DNA from: an uncultured Muribaculaceae bacterium
Lineage (GTDB): Bacteria; Bacteroidota; Bacteroidia; Bacteroidales; Muribaculaceae
NCBI GenBank assembly: GCA_910579305.1
Contig: CAJTTA010000013.1
Location: 1 to 42,775, forward strand
Direction of reading: 5' to 3'
DNA length: 42,775 nucleotides
The notes under the pieces were generated by a model. That model saw nothing but the letters and a program-made list of their open reading frames with translations, did no database searches and had not been told where the DNA came from. The first letter of the stretch is position 1; each line of letters starts with the position of its first letter. Positions 25,412 through 35,200 of the stretch are shown here, piece by piece. Made by a program: the position numbers and the translations under genes.

Positions 25412-27712
25412 TTCCGTCTTTGAGATATTCCTTGCTGCTATAGCGATTCTGTCTCCTCTTCCGGAAAAATCATTGTCAATCATCTTTGCAAAAGCTCGGA
25501 GATATTTGCGGAGGCTCGACACCATTTCCCTTGTCTCCTGCAATGTGTTGAGATATACATACAGCACCGTAACTACTGCCGGATCTCCGTCTCTAAGCTG
25601 ATCATACAGCCGGTGATATGTAATCGAGATCTTATCCTTGATCTCATCACATTGCCTGCGCAGCATGTGTACAGTCTCTATTTCCCGGCTATCCATCATA
25701 GTCAGCGTATCATTGAATAGAATGCTTATCCCTGTGCATATCTGCTCAAAATCCATTACATACCGAGAGGGCAAGGGTCGGAAGTTGTTTTCTACATGCT
25801 CCTTGCATATCTCACTGATACGCCTTAGATTATAAAGCATCTGCATGCAGCAGTTATTTCCGAGATAAAACCACGTGCTCTTCTCTATGGCCATCTCTCT
25901 GCTAAGGTGCCGGAGGCACAGAGTCTCCTTGCGCCGCGCATTCTTAAGCTCGGTTTTCCAGCGACTCAGAGAGCTTTCAGCCTTGTCAAGAGATTTCACA
26001 TCTTCTTTTATGAATGCACGCGTGACGGTTCGGAAATTCGCTTCGGCATAGCGTAGAAAACCTGCTTGCTGCCCGGTGAGATACAATAAAAACAGAGGCC
26101 ATGCATCCGCAGGATCTTTCGTGGCAATGATTGTCTGAAAAAGCGTCTCTCCCTCTTTCCCTTCCTTGCGGGCACGAAAGCGACGGTTGCTTCTTATTAT
26201 AATATTGATTGTGACTACAGCAAGAGCCACCATCACCCATTGCCCCCCATAGTGCATGAGCAGCACGATGATGCCTGCGCCCATAAAGGCCACACCCGCG
26301 GTGAGAAACCATCCGCCTATCACTGATATCACTCCCGTGATACGGAACACTGCACTCTCTCGCCCCCATGCCCTGTCGGCCAATGAGGTGCCCATTGCAA
26401 CCATAAATGTGACAAACGTAGTAGAGAGCGGTAACTTCAACGATGTGCCGAGCGCTATCAATGCTCCGGCAAGCACAAGATTCACCGAGCCTCTCACAAG
26501 GTCAAAAGCGGCACCCTGATCCATTATAGTCTCATCGGCGTTAAAGCGGCGGTTGAACCATCTGCGCATTTTCACCGGTGTCACTTTACGCACCCATGCA
26601 AGCACCCAAAGCGTCCATCTCACAAGTCTGCGCGCTATGCGTGACGAGCCAAACATCTCATCGCCGCCACTCTGGCTACCAAGACCGATTTCTGTCTGTG
26701 AGACTTTCCTTGCCTTTTTTGAAGTAGCCAGCGAGACCACCATTATAAGTCCGGCTCCTATCAAAAACCATATCGATGTGTCGGCAGGGCCGTTGAGAGA
26801 AGACATGAGGAATCCATGAGCATCACCTCCGCCATTAGCGGAATAATCCTTAAAAGCCGACAGGCCAGACAATGGCACTCCTATGAAATTCACCAGGTCA
26901 TTTCCTGCAAATGCCATTGCAAGCGCAAATGTGCCCATAAGCACCACAACTTTCAGCACATTTACCTTAAACCAATGGAGCAGCTGCATAATAAGTGTAA
27001 AAGCAAGAATACATGTTCCTATTATGAGTAAGGTGTGAGTGCTGATCCAAGCCTTGACAGCGGGAGTCATGAATGTAAGATCCTTAGCTCCCTTGATCAG
27101 CAGGAAGTATATGATAGCCGTAGCGCATATACCTCCGAAAATGCCGATCTTCCACTTAAGCCTGATACGATAATTAAACGAGAATATCATTCTTACGACA
27201 AACTGCACTATCGTGCCAAAAACAAATGCGATAGCGACCGAAAGGAATATTCCTATAATCACCGACAGTGCCTTTTCCGTATTAAGCAAATCATTAAGAC
27301 CAAGTTCCGATGTGTCGGAAGACATCTTTATGAGCGAGACCACAAATGTAGCGCCCAAAAGCTCAAAGACCATGGATACGGTAGTAGACGTAGGCATTCC
27401 GAGCGAGTTGAATGCATCGAGCAGAATGATATCCGTGACCATCACTGCCATAAAAATACATATCAGGTCGTAAAAAGAAAAATGCTCCGGCCTGAATATG
27501 CCATGACGCGCTATATCCATCATGCCATTGCTCATCGCAGCACCTATAAACACTCCTATCGAAGCCACTACCAATATCCGCTTCAGAGGAGCAGCCTTAG
27601 ATCCAAGCGCTGAATTGAGAAAATTGACGGCATCATTGCTCACTCCCACCGACAGGTCAAAAATTGCCAGCAGAAAGAGAAATATTACCACACATAGAAA
27701 TACGATCTCCAT
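25406..27712 (-). CDS. PiT-family inorganic phosphate transporter with PhoU-like tail
   Basis: A 768-residue membrane protein. The inverted PiT repeats show the family motifs as GVSNDAVNFLNSALGSKA (about 23-40) and AFAGNDLVNFIGVPLSG (about 266-282), with a second membrane half around 400-505. From about 540 to the end there is a soluble helical region with clustered charged residues, resembling a PhoU-type domain fused to the transporter, as often in Bacteroidota. It should import phosphate with cations. It starts 82 bp after the sensor-kinase stop on the same strand, which suggests that the two-component pair controls it. Its 3' end overlaps the convergent SMR gene by 6 nt. Confidence 0.9.
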   Translation of the reverse strand: MEIVFLCVVIFLFLLAIFDLSVGVSNDAVNFLNSALGSKAAPLKRILVVASIGVFIGAAMSNGMMDIARHGIFRPEHFSFYDLICIFMAVMVTDIILLDAFNSLGMPTSTTVSMVFELLGATFVVSLIKMSSDTSELGLNDLLNTEKALSVIIGIFLSVAIAFVFGTIVQFVVRMIFSFNYRIRLKWKIGIFGGICATAIIYFLLIKGAKDLTFMTPAVKAWISTHTLLIIGTCILAFTLIMQLLHWFKVNVLKVVVLMGTFALAMAFAGNDLVNFIGVPLSGLSAFKDYSANGGGDAHGFLMSSLNGPADTSIWFLIGAGLIMVVSLATSKKARKVSQTEIGLGSQSGGDEMFGSSRIARRLVRWTLWVLAWVRKVTPVKMRRWFNRRFNADETIMDQGAAFDLVRGSVNLVLAGALIALGTSLKLPLSTTFVTFMVAMGTSLADRAWGRESAVFRITGVISVIGGWFLTAGVAFMGAGIIVLLMHYGGQWVMVALAVVTINIIIRSNRRFRARKEGKEGETLFQTIIATKDPADAWPLFLLYLTGQQAGFLRYAEANFRTVTRAFIKEDVKSLDKAESSLSRWKTELKNARRKETLCLRHLSREMAIEKSTWFYLGNNCCMQMLYNLRRISEICKEHVENNFRPLPSRYVMDFEQICTGISILFNDTLTMMDSREIETVHMLRRQCDEIKDKISITYHRLYDQLRDGDPAVVTVLYVYLNTLQETREMVSSLRKYLRAFAKMIDNDFSGRGDRIAIAARNISKTES

Positions 27713-27794
27713 ATACTTACTTTACTTAATATAATTATAACGCAAAATAAGTCGAAATAGATTTCATAAGTGTTACAACCGTTTTAAGCTTTGA

Positions 27795-29264
27795 TTAATC
27801 TTCGCAGATCATGCCTTCATCTCTCTGTTTAGGCAGGGTAATTGTGAAAACAAGACCTCCTGCACGCAGATTAGTCGCAACGATACTGCCTTCGTGCCAT
27901 ATCACGGCATTCTTGACTATCGACAGGCCCAATCCGGTGCCTCCCGCACGACGTGATCGTCCTTTGTCTATGCGATAAAAGCGCTCAAAAATATGAGGCA
28001 GATGCTCGGAAGAGACTCCGCAACCGTCATCAGAGACTGTAAATATCAAATTTTCGCCAGCGTCTTCCTTAGTAATATTGATACGCGTCCCGCCGGAATA
28101 TGAAAGCGCATTACTTATAAGATTCCTGAATATCGAAGCCATGAGCACGGCGTTGCCGCATATCCTTGCCGGCGCATCGACATTGTTTATTATCTTCATG
28201 CCATGCACATCGGCTTCGGGCGCAAACTCATAACACACGTCACTGATCACTTCAGAGACATCTATCGGCTCCTTACGCACATTATCACTCCCATCCTCAA
28301 GACGTGTTATTGTCGAGACATCATTGAGCAACCGGTCGAGACGCTCATTGGCCTTATAGCAACGCAGTAGAAACTCTTCTCTCTTCTCTGCATCCATATC
28401 CTTATATTTCAACACGGTCTCAAGACAAGCCTTGACAGAGGCCACCGGTGTCTTCAATTCGTGATTGATATTATTAGTAAGCTGACGCTTTATCCTGATC
28501 TTATCCTGCTGCTCTCTCATAGCAGCCCTATGCTCGCGATCTCTATCAAGCATTGCCTGTTGCAATCGGGCATAAAGACACACAATATGACTGGAGATCT
28601 CTCCCAACTCATCTTCCGGGAAAGGTTCGGCATCCGATATACGCTCCCCTTTCTCTGCCTTCTCCGCAAAACGATTCAGCCGCCGCACATGCTCGCCTAC
28701 CTTACGGATGGCAAAATATCCTATCACACACATTACAAATGTAATGCCTACCATAAACCATAAGAAGCCGAAATCGGCGGCAAGCAAATGCTGAAGAGAC
28801 ATGGAATAAGGCACTGCCGAGCGCACTATATACTTGCCTCCCTTCATAGCCGAATAAAAATATGTCTGACCGGTGCTTTCGCTATGGCGCCTGATTGAGT
28901 AGCCTTCTCCGCCCCTCATGGCATCTGCTATCTCTTTTCGCCCCAAATGATTGTTATGCGGTATTGAATCCAAAGAATTATCATACAGCACACATCCGCC
29001 TGAATCTATCACACTAATACGCAAACCGGGAAACGAACGTGATAACGATTCCACCGATGCATGGACAGAATCAGTATCAGCAAGCTCACTGTGAAGCCGC
29101 TCGTTGACTGTCTGTAATTGCAGATTAAGCTCTTCTACTTTAAATTGTCTCTCTCTGTAATATTGAAATATCGCGACACATGACACCAATAATACAGAAT
29201 ACAGGACAAGGCCAAGAAACAATCTTCTGTGATATGTCAACTTATTCCATAAAGCCATAACCAT
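27795..29264 (-). CDS. Sensor histidine kinase, PhoR-like
   Basis: A 489-residue inner-membrane kinase. Two membrane segments (about 13-33 and 166-186) bracket a periplasmic sensor of some 130 residues, followed by a HAMP-like stretch (about 187-240) and a coiled coil. The HisKA box NNINHELKTP gives phospho-acceptor His268. The ATPase domain has N box NLISNALSYSGG (381-392), G1 DDGCG (412-416) and G2 GGTGLGLS (441-448). All catalytic motifs are intact. Its start overlaps the response-regulator gene by 23 nt, and a phosphate transporter follows. A phosphate-sensing role is inferred from this order only. Confidence 0.9.
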   Translation of the reverse strand: MVMALWNKLTYHRRLFLGLVLYSVLLVSCVAIFQYYRERQFKVEELNLQLQTVNERLHSELADTDSVHASVESLSRSFPGLRISVIDSGGCVLYDNSLDSIPHNNHLGRKEIADAMRGGEGYSIRRHSESTGQTYFYSAMKGGKYIVRSAVPYSMSLQHLLAADFGFLWFMVGITFVMCVIGYFAIRKVGEHVRRLNRFAEKAEKGERISDAEPFPEDELGEISSHIVCLYARLQQAMLDRDREHRAAMREQQDKIRIKRQLTNNINHELKTPVASVKACLETVLKYKDMDAEKREEFLLRCYKANERLDRLLNDVSTITRLEDGSDNVRKEPIDVSEVISDVCYEFAPEADVHGMKIINNVDAPARICGNAVLMASIFRNLISNALSYSGGTRINITKEDAGENLIFTVSDDGCGVSSEHLPHIFERFYRIDKGRSRRAGGTGLGLSIVKNAVIWHEGSIVATNLRAGGLVFTITLPKQRDEGMICED

Positions 29265-29931
29265 ATCCCACCCTTGTCACTATATTTCTTCCATACTCGC
29301 CAAGTTTCGCCCTGAGCCTGGTGATATTCACATCCACTACCCTGTCAAGCACCACTACTTCTTCAGGCCATATCCTTTTCAATATATTATCACGGGAAAT
29401 AATCTCGCCCTTATGAGAAAGCAAAAGGTGCAGAATTTCAAATTCCTTGCGCGGAAGCTTGACTTCCGCTCCATCTATAAAACATGACTTTGATGCAGGT
29501 AACAGACTCAGACCATCATGCACTATGCAATCCTGCTTACGCGCCTTTGCCACACCTGCACGCCTTAATACAGAACGCACACGCGCCATGACATTGGCCA
29601 TGGAATAAGGCTTAGCAATATAGTCATCCGCTCCTATATCAAGACCCTTCACCATGTCTTCCTCGTTATCCTTAGCTGTGCAGAAAATTATAGGAATATC
29701 TGCCGTGCTCCTTTTCTTCTTTAATATCGAAGCAAGTTGCAATCCGCTGATATCACCCATCATTATATCAAGAAGTATAAGAGCATAATCAGATAAATCC
29801 AGGGCAAGAGCGTCTTCAGCACTATACGCCACATCTACCCTATAGCCGGCTTCCTCAAGATTGAATTTCAAAGCTTCGCACAGAGTCTCTTCATCATCCA
29901 CTACAAGTATCTTGGCAGCATCATCTGTCAT
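29242..29931 (-). CDS. OmpR/PhoB-family response regulator
   Basis: A 229-residue regulator from the ATG at 29931; nine further codons lead to a TTG at 29958 that is unlikely to be used. Receiver domain: acidic pocket Asp12/Asp13, phospho-acceptor Asp55 in LILLDIMMGD, a Thr in FCTAKD and the Lys of KPYS. The C-terminal winged helix (about 135-227) has LPRKEFEILHLLL and VVDVNITRLRAKL, the recognition region, followed by VTRVGYGYGF. It acts with the overlapping sensor kinase. An 8-bp-stem hairpin lies in the leader, 28 nt before the ATG. Confidence 0.92.
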   Translation of the reverse strand: MTDDAAKILVVDDEETLCEALKFNLEEAGYRVDVAYSAEDALALDLSDYALILLDIMMGDISGLQLASILKKKRSTADIPIIFCTAKDNEEDMVKGLDIGADDYIAKPYSMANVMARVRSVLRRAGVAKARKQDCIVHDGLSLLPASKSCFIDGAEVKLPRKEFEILHLLLSHKGEIISRDNILKRIWPEEVVVLDRVVDVNITRLRAKLGEYGRNIVTRVGYGYGFME

Positions 29932-29958
29932 AAGCGGGTCAGCAAATTTGAATATCAA

Positions 29959-29983
29959 TCACACACAGCAGGAAAGTGTGTGA
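29959..29983 (-). promoter_or_regulatory. Leader hairpin of the two-component operon
   Basis: TCACACAC (29959-29966) and GTGTGTGA (29976-29983) form a perfect 8-bp stem with a 9-nt loop, 28 nt before the regulator's ATG. It could be a regulatory RNA hairpin or an operator. No clear -33/-7 pair was found upstream. Confidence 0.35.
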
Positions 29984-30011
29984 CCTCTTTTCTCAATAAT
30001 AATAAACATAA

Positions 30012-30050
30012 AAAATCCGCAAGGATTGAAATCAATCACTTGCGGATTTT
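30012..30050 (-). terminator. Intrinsic terminator of the tRNA transcript
   Basis: AAAATCCGCAAG (30012-30023) pairs perfectly with CTTGCGGATTTT (30039-30050). On the minus strand the second arm ends in a T run. It lies 6 bp past the 3' end of tRNA-Leu and separates the tRNAs from the two-component genes. Confidence 0.85.
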
Positions 30051-30055
30051 AAGAG

Positions 30056-30139
30056 TGTCCGAGATGAGATTCGAACTCACACGCCCCAACGGGCACTACC
30101 CCCTCAAAGTAGCTTGTCTACCAATTCCAACACTCGGAC
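30056..30139 (-). tRNA. tRNA-Leu (anticodon GAG)
   Basis: 84 nt on the minus strand. Acceptor stem GTCCGAG/CTCGGAC is a perfect 7-bp pair with discriminator A; the 3' CCA is not encoded. D arm AATTGGTAGAC, anticodon loop TTGAGGG giving GAG, a class II variable arm with a GCCC/GGGC stem, and T loop TTCGAAT are all visible. It reads CUU and CUC leucine codons. It is second in a two-tRNA transcript. Confidence 0.95.
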
Positions 30140-30204
30140 TTTTGAGTGATAATCTCAGCCTTTAACGTTGACCTAAGGGAACTGCCAACCGGCTGCAAGA
30201 CTTG

Positions 30205-30277
<73 letters not shown>

Positions 30278-30334
30278 ATTTCTAAGTCATTGTTCTCTTG
30301 CTTTTTCGAGGCTCATTCCCTCTCAATTGCGATG

Positions 30335-30366
30335 CAAAGTTAGGCACTTTTTGCGAACCCACCAAA
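30335..30366 (-). promoter_or_regulatory. Promoter of the tRNA-Gly/tRNA-Leu transcript
   Basis: TTTG (30363-30366) and TAACTTTG (30335-30342) on the minus strand, 20 bp apart. The predicted start is near 30330, about 53 nt before tRNA-Gly. Because tRNA genes need a promoter here, this is good internal support for the two-box pattern. Confidence 0.75.
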
Positions 30367-30473
30367 TTTTTCGACAACTTTTTTCAAATATTTTTTAAAA
30401 TATTTTCTAAGTTTTTGATTATTAGATTATTCCAGAAACACATTTTTTACCCCTCTTAGCTGTGTTTTACCGC

Positions 30474-30560
30474 AATTCAGGGTGTTTCTGCGCTGAATTC
30501 ACCTCCTGTTTTCATGTTTTGCAGAACCGTGAGTGGGCATTTATTGCAACCCGGTTGCAA
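30474..30560. promoter_or_regulatory. Two dyads upstream of the RND efflux operon
   Basis: The stretch 30278-30680 holds no gene. Besides the tRNA promoter it contains AATTCAG/CTGAATT arms (30474-30480 and 30493-30499) and a near-contiguous dyad TTGCAACC-C-GGTTGCAA (30544-30560), a typical size for a dimeric repressor or activator site. The latter ends 60 bp before the -7 box of the efflux operon. No regulator gene lies next to the operon, so the protein that binds would be encoded elsewhere. Confidence 0.4.
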
Positions 30561-30620
30561 AGTAAGGCGTCCATACCAAGATTTAAGAGTCTTCCTTATC
30601 ATTATATCAAGGGTATTACC

Positions 30621-30628
30621 TACCTTTG
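30621..30628 (+). promoter_or_regulatory. Promoter -7 box of the RND efflux operon
   Basis: TACCTTTG followed by C, 52 bp before the adaptor ATG. No TTTG -33 box at 20 bp; an activator-dependent promoter would fit, given the dyad at 30544-30560. Confidence 0.5.
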
Positions 30629-30680
30629 CGCCCGATTCCTAAGAATTAATAACCTCTATTACGAACCTTAAATAGAAAAT

Positions 30681-32192
30681 ATGTATATCAAGTATCTTTT
30701 CATTGCGTTATTCTCTCTGCTGATTCTTGGCGGGTGCTCCTCTGAGAACAGACACAATGACCAGGGATCCGACCATGAACACAATGCAACGGTCAATCTC
30801 TATACATATACTGCAAGCTACGAAGTATATGTAGTGGCTGATCCATTTGTCTCAGGCCACGAAGGACATATTATGGTACATGTGACCCGACTATCCGACT
30901 TCAAGCCTGCCGACAAAGTCGAAGTTTCCGCTTCTCTTTTAGTAGGAGGCAAAAAAATTATAGCAAAAAAGCATAAGGGAAGCACTCCGGGATTATATAT
31001 CTTAGAGCTTACTCCTTCAGGTTGCGGCGAAGCCACCCTCTCAATAAACATTAAGAGCGCCGATACTGACCAATCGGCTACATTCACAAAGCTTACCGTA
31101 TATAAGAATGAGCATGAAGCCGACGAAGCTGCGAAAGCTCAGGCTGACTCCCATCCCAACAGCATTGCTTTCCCTAAGGAAAAAAGCTGGAACACCGACT
31201 TTGCCACTACTATAGTCGACTACCAGGACATAGGATCCAACGTAAGATCAATGGCTCTTGTTGAGCCGGTGCCATCAGGAGAACGCACTCTTGCTGCCAC
31301 GGTGGCAGGAAAGGTCACTATACTTGATCCTCATCTCGCCATAGGAAGCCCCATAGCAGCCGGCAAAAGTCTTTTCAGGATTGATGCATCAGGGGTTGCC
31401 GAGGGTGACATGAAGCTCCGTATAGCAGATGCTCAGGCTGAATATGCACGCGCCAAGCGTGAATATGACAGAATAAATGCTATGATGGCAGATAAGTTGG
31501 CCACAGCCTCCGAGCTATCTCAGGCACGCGCCGACTATGAACGTGCGGCCGCATTGCTGTCTTCGCTGCGCAAAAACTTCGGCGGGGGAGCACAGTCAGT
31601 GGCGTCCCCCATAGCGGGATTCCTGCGTTCTATAGATGTGACCAACGGACAATGGGTCGAGGCCGGCCAGCCTCTGGCCACTGTCACCTCATCTTCCATG
31701 GTGCAACTCACTGCCCGCATCCCTTCCAGATATTCAGCTGATATGAAGAATATTTCGGGTGCAATGATTCTTACCGCCTCCGGGGGCGCGCCAATATCAC
31801 TTAATGAGCTTAACGGTCGCATTCTTTCTCATGCCTCAGGAGTAGAAGCCGGATCCGCAATGGTGCCGGTCGTTATGGAAATAACTAATTCTCTTGACCT
31901 CATCCCGGGAACATATGTAGAGACCATGATAAGATTCGGTCGCGGCAAGCAAAGCATTGCTATCCCTCGCAGCGCCATTGTCGAGGAAATGGGTTCTACC
32001 TTTGTAATGGTGCAGATCAATCCTGAATTATTTGAAAAAAGACAGGTGGAGCTTGGCACCACCGACGGATATTTCTATGAAGTGACTTCCGGTCTCCGTC
32101 CCGGCGAACGGATTGTGAGCAAAGGCGCCCCAATTGTAAAATTGTCACAGGGAGCAGGCACTCTCGACGCACACTCAGGTCATGCACATTAA
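30681..32192 (+). CDS. RND efflux periplasmic adaptor lipoprotein (CusB/CzcB-like)
   Basis: A 503-residue membrane-fusion protein. The lipoprotein signal ends in LGGC with Cys19 as lipid anchor. Just after it comes a His-containing segment (HNDQGSDHEHN, about 25-35), and the protein ends HSGHAH, both plausible metal ligands. An N-terminal beta domain (about 38-145) is followed by the lipoyl-like halves, a helical hairpin (about 245-295; AQAEYARAKREYDRINAM then ARADYERAAALLSSL) and beta-barrel and membrane-proximal domains. It connects the inner-membrane pump to an outer-membrane channel. It precedes the pump gene by 18 bp, so they form one operon. Metal specificity is not determinable. Confidence 0.9.
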   Translation: MYIKYLFIALFSLLILGGCSSENRHNDQGSDHEHNATVNLYTYTASYEVYVVADPFVSGHEGHIMVHVTRLSDFKPADKVEVSASLLVGGKKIIAKKHKGSTPGLYILELTPSGCGEATLSINIKSADTDQSATFTKLTVYKNEHEADEAAKAQADSHPNSIAFPKEKSWNTDFATTIVDYQDIGSNVRSMALVEPVPSGERTLAATVAGKVTILDPHLAIGSPIAAGKSLFRIDASGVAEGDMKLRIADAQAEYARAKREYDRINAMMADKLATASELSQARADYERAAALLSSLRKNFGGGAQSVASPIAGFLRSIDVTNGQWVEAGQPLATVTSSSMVQLTARIPSRYSADMKNISGAMILTASGGAPISLNELNGRILSHASGVEAGSAMVPVVMEITNSLDLIPGTYVETMIRFGRGKQSIAIPRSAIVEEMGSTFVMVQINPELFEKRQVELGTTDGYFYEVTSGLRPGERIVSKGAPIVKLSQGAGTLDAHSGHAH

Positions 32193-32210
32193 TCACTAAA
32201 ACAGCGTATC

Positions 32211-35200
32211 ATGCACTGGATTAATTCTCTCATACACTTCTCTTTGCACAATAAGCTTGTAGTGCTTGCCGCAGCCATCGCCCTTATAATATGGGGCAGC
32301 TACACCGGCAAGCGCATGGATGTGGACGTCTTCCCCGACCTCACGGCACCCACCGTGGCCATAATGACGGAAGCACCTGGCATGGCCACAGAAGAAGTGG
32401 AGCAACTTGTGACCTATCCCATAGAAACAGCTGTCAACGGAGCTACTGATGTGCGCCGCGTGCGGTCAGCCTCATCACAGGGCACATCATTCGTATGGGT
32501 GGAATTTGACTGGGGAACCGACATATTCAGAGCCAGACAGGTAGTGAGCGAAAAACTTGTCACTCTCTCCGGAACTCTGCCTGAAGGCATCACTCCTGTT
32601 CTTGCACCTCAGCAAAGCGTGATGGGTGAAATTCTGTTTATCGGGCTGGAAAGCTCCGGGAAAACCTCGGCATCTGATCTACGCACATTGGCCGAGTGGG
32701 TAATCAAGCCTGCAATTCTCGGCACCGGAGGCGTGGCGCAAGTTACGATAATTGGCGGTGACCTGAAGCAATATCAGATCATTGCCGACCCTCAGCGCAT
32801 GGCAGCATTTGGAGTGACTATGGCCGATCTGGAGGCCGTAGGACAGTCTTTCTCTCAGAATTCATCGGGTGGTGTGGCGCGTGACTTCGGCAATGAATAC
32901 ATGGTGCGCGGCATTGCACGCTCTACTTCTGTGAATGAGTTGGAGACTTCGCTTGTGAAGACAACTCCTCAGGGCGAACCGATTACCCTGGCAGATGTGG
33001 CGACCGTGCAGACGGCTCCTGCCATGAAAATGGGCCACGCCAGTATAAATGCAAAGCCTGGCATCATTATATCTGTAAGCAAGCAACCGGGCACCAACAC
33101 TCTTGAGGTCACGGAGAAAATTGAACAGACCCTGTCGCACCTAAAGAAAAATCTGCCTGAGGATGTGACTATGGATACCCACATATTCCGTCAGGCTGAT
33201 TTCATTCAGACCTCGGTGGATAATGTAGGACGCGCTCTGCTTGAAGGCGCCATCTTCGTAATCATAGTCTTGATGCTTTTCCTCGGTAGCTTCCGCACAA
33301 CTCTTATATCCATAATAGCCATACCATTGTCTCTATTAGGCACCATCATCGTGCTTCACCTTTTGGGAATGAATGTCAACACCATGACCCTGGGAGGTAT
33401 GTGTATTGCCATCGGGTCGCTGGTAGATGACGCGATCATTGACGTGGAGAACGTATATAAAAGGTTGCGCCAAAACAGATTGCTACCCGCTGAAGAACGA
33501 CAGAATTCAATCATTGTAGTCTTTGAGGCATCTAAGGAAATACGTGCGTCCATCATGAATGCCACGTTGATTATCATAGTAGCCTTCGTGCCTCTCTTCT
33601 TCCTTTCCGGACTTGAAGGACGCATGCTCAAGCCCCTGGGCATAGCCTACATTGTGAGCCTGTTCATGTCGCTGCTTGTGGCTATGACAGTCACCCCCCT
33701 GCTATGTCATCTTCTTCTCGGCAGCGAAAAATACTTACGCAAAGGGCAGAAGGAAAGCCGCCTCACCCACTGGCTCATCACTCATTATAGCAAGGCTCTC
33801 GGATGGGTGCTCAATCATAAGAAGCCCGTCAGCATCGCAACGGCGGCGTTATTTGTGACTGCAATCGGTCTCACATTCTTCATGGGACGCGGATTCCTTC
33901 CTGAATTCAATGAGGGCTCTGCCACAATTAGCGCAGTAGTTCAGCCCGGAGTGAGTCTTGATGTAAATAATGAACTTGGCAAGAGACTTGAAGAGGAGCT
34001 TCATAAAGTGCCGGAAGTGACTCTTACAGCCCGACGAACCGGACGCGGCGAACTGGATGAGCATTCACAAGCCACCAATTCTTCTGAAATCGATGTCACA
34101 CTTGACATGTCCTCGGGACGCAGCAAGGAAGAGGTGTTTGCCGACATGAGAGCACATATGAGCAATGTGCCCGGAATGGCAGTCACTATAGGTCAGCCTC
34201 TCGGCCACCGTATTGACCACATGCTTTCAGGCACACGAGCCAATATCGCCATTAAAATTTTCGGCCCCGACATAGCACGCCTCTTCTCTCTCGGCAATGA
34301 AGTGAAGAGTGCTATCGAAGGTATTCCGGGACTTGTAGACGTATCGGTCGAGCAACAACGTGAGACACCACAGATACAGATTCGCGCCCGCCGTGAAGCT
34401 CTGTCGAGGTATGGCATTTCCATCGATGAGTTCAACAGATTTGTGGCACGTGCTTTCGCCGGAGAAAAAATAGCTGATATATATGAAGGACAGCGCAGCT
34501 ATGACGTGGTGCTTCGCCTGGATCAGCAATATGTGGAAGACATAAGCATGCTACGCACAGCTCTGATTGACACCCCCGACGGTGGCAAGGTTCCTCTGGA
34601 ACAAGTTGCTGACATCGTGAGCACCGGCGGTGCCGGCTCAATCTCAAGGGAAAATGTGCAGCGGCGCATCGTAATCTCGGCCAACGTAAGCGGCGCAGAT
34701 ATTGAAACCGTGGTGCAGAAGGTGCAGAAGACTATTGATGAAAAAATAAAGCTGCCCGAGGGCTACACCGTAATATATGGTGGACAGTTTGAGAATTCAC
34801 GCGCGGCCGCCAATACTCTGCTGTGGGCTACATTATGTGCGCTTCTGCTTATATTCCTGCTGCTGATTGGTGAGATGAAGAGCCCCTGGCTTGCGGCTAT
34901 CGTGCTCTGTTCTCTGCCTCTTGCGCTTATAGGAGGAATAATGGCCATATACATTACTTCAGGCATCATAAGCATCCCCTCCATCATAGGCTTCATCACT
35001 CTCATAGGCGTGGCGGTAAGAAACGGCATATTGCTCATATCACGCTTCCGCAATCTTTCCGAAGAGGGGCATGATCTGAGAGAAATAGTCATGCACGGCG
35101 CTGCCGACCGTCTTTCGCCTATCTTAATGACTGCTCTCACTTCGGCGCTTGCACTCATTCCTCTGCTCTTGGCAGCCGATCGCCCGGGCAATGAGATTCA

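Noticed and set aside
27713..27794. Possible Pho box before the phosphate transporter gene
   Set aside because: A TTGTAAC-like element is present but the expected direct repeats are not, and the -7-like TTATTTTG deviates from consensus.
30462..30671. 69-codon plus-strand open frame before the RND adaptor
   Set aside because: It runs through the promoter and operator-like region, with Cys- and Phe-rich sequence and no family match.
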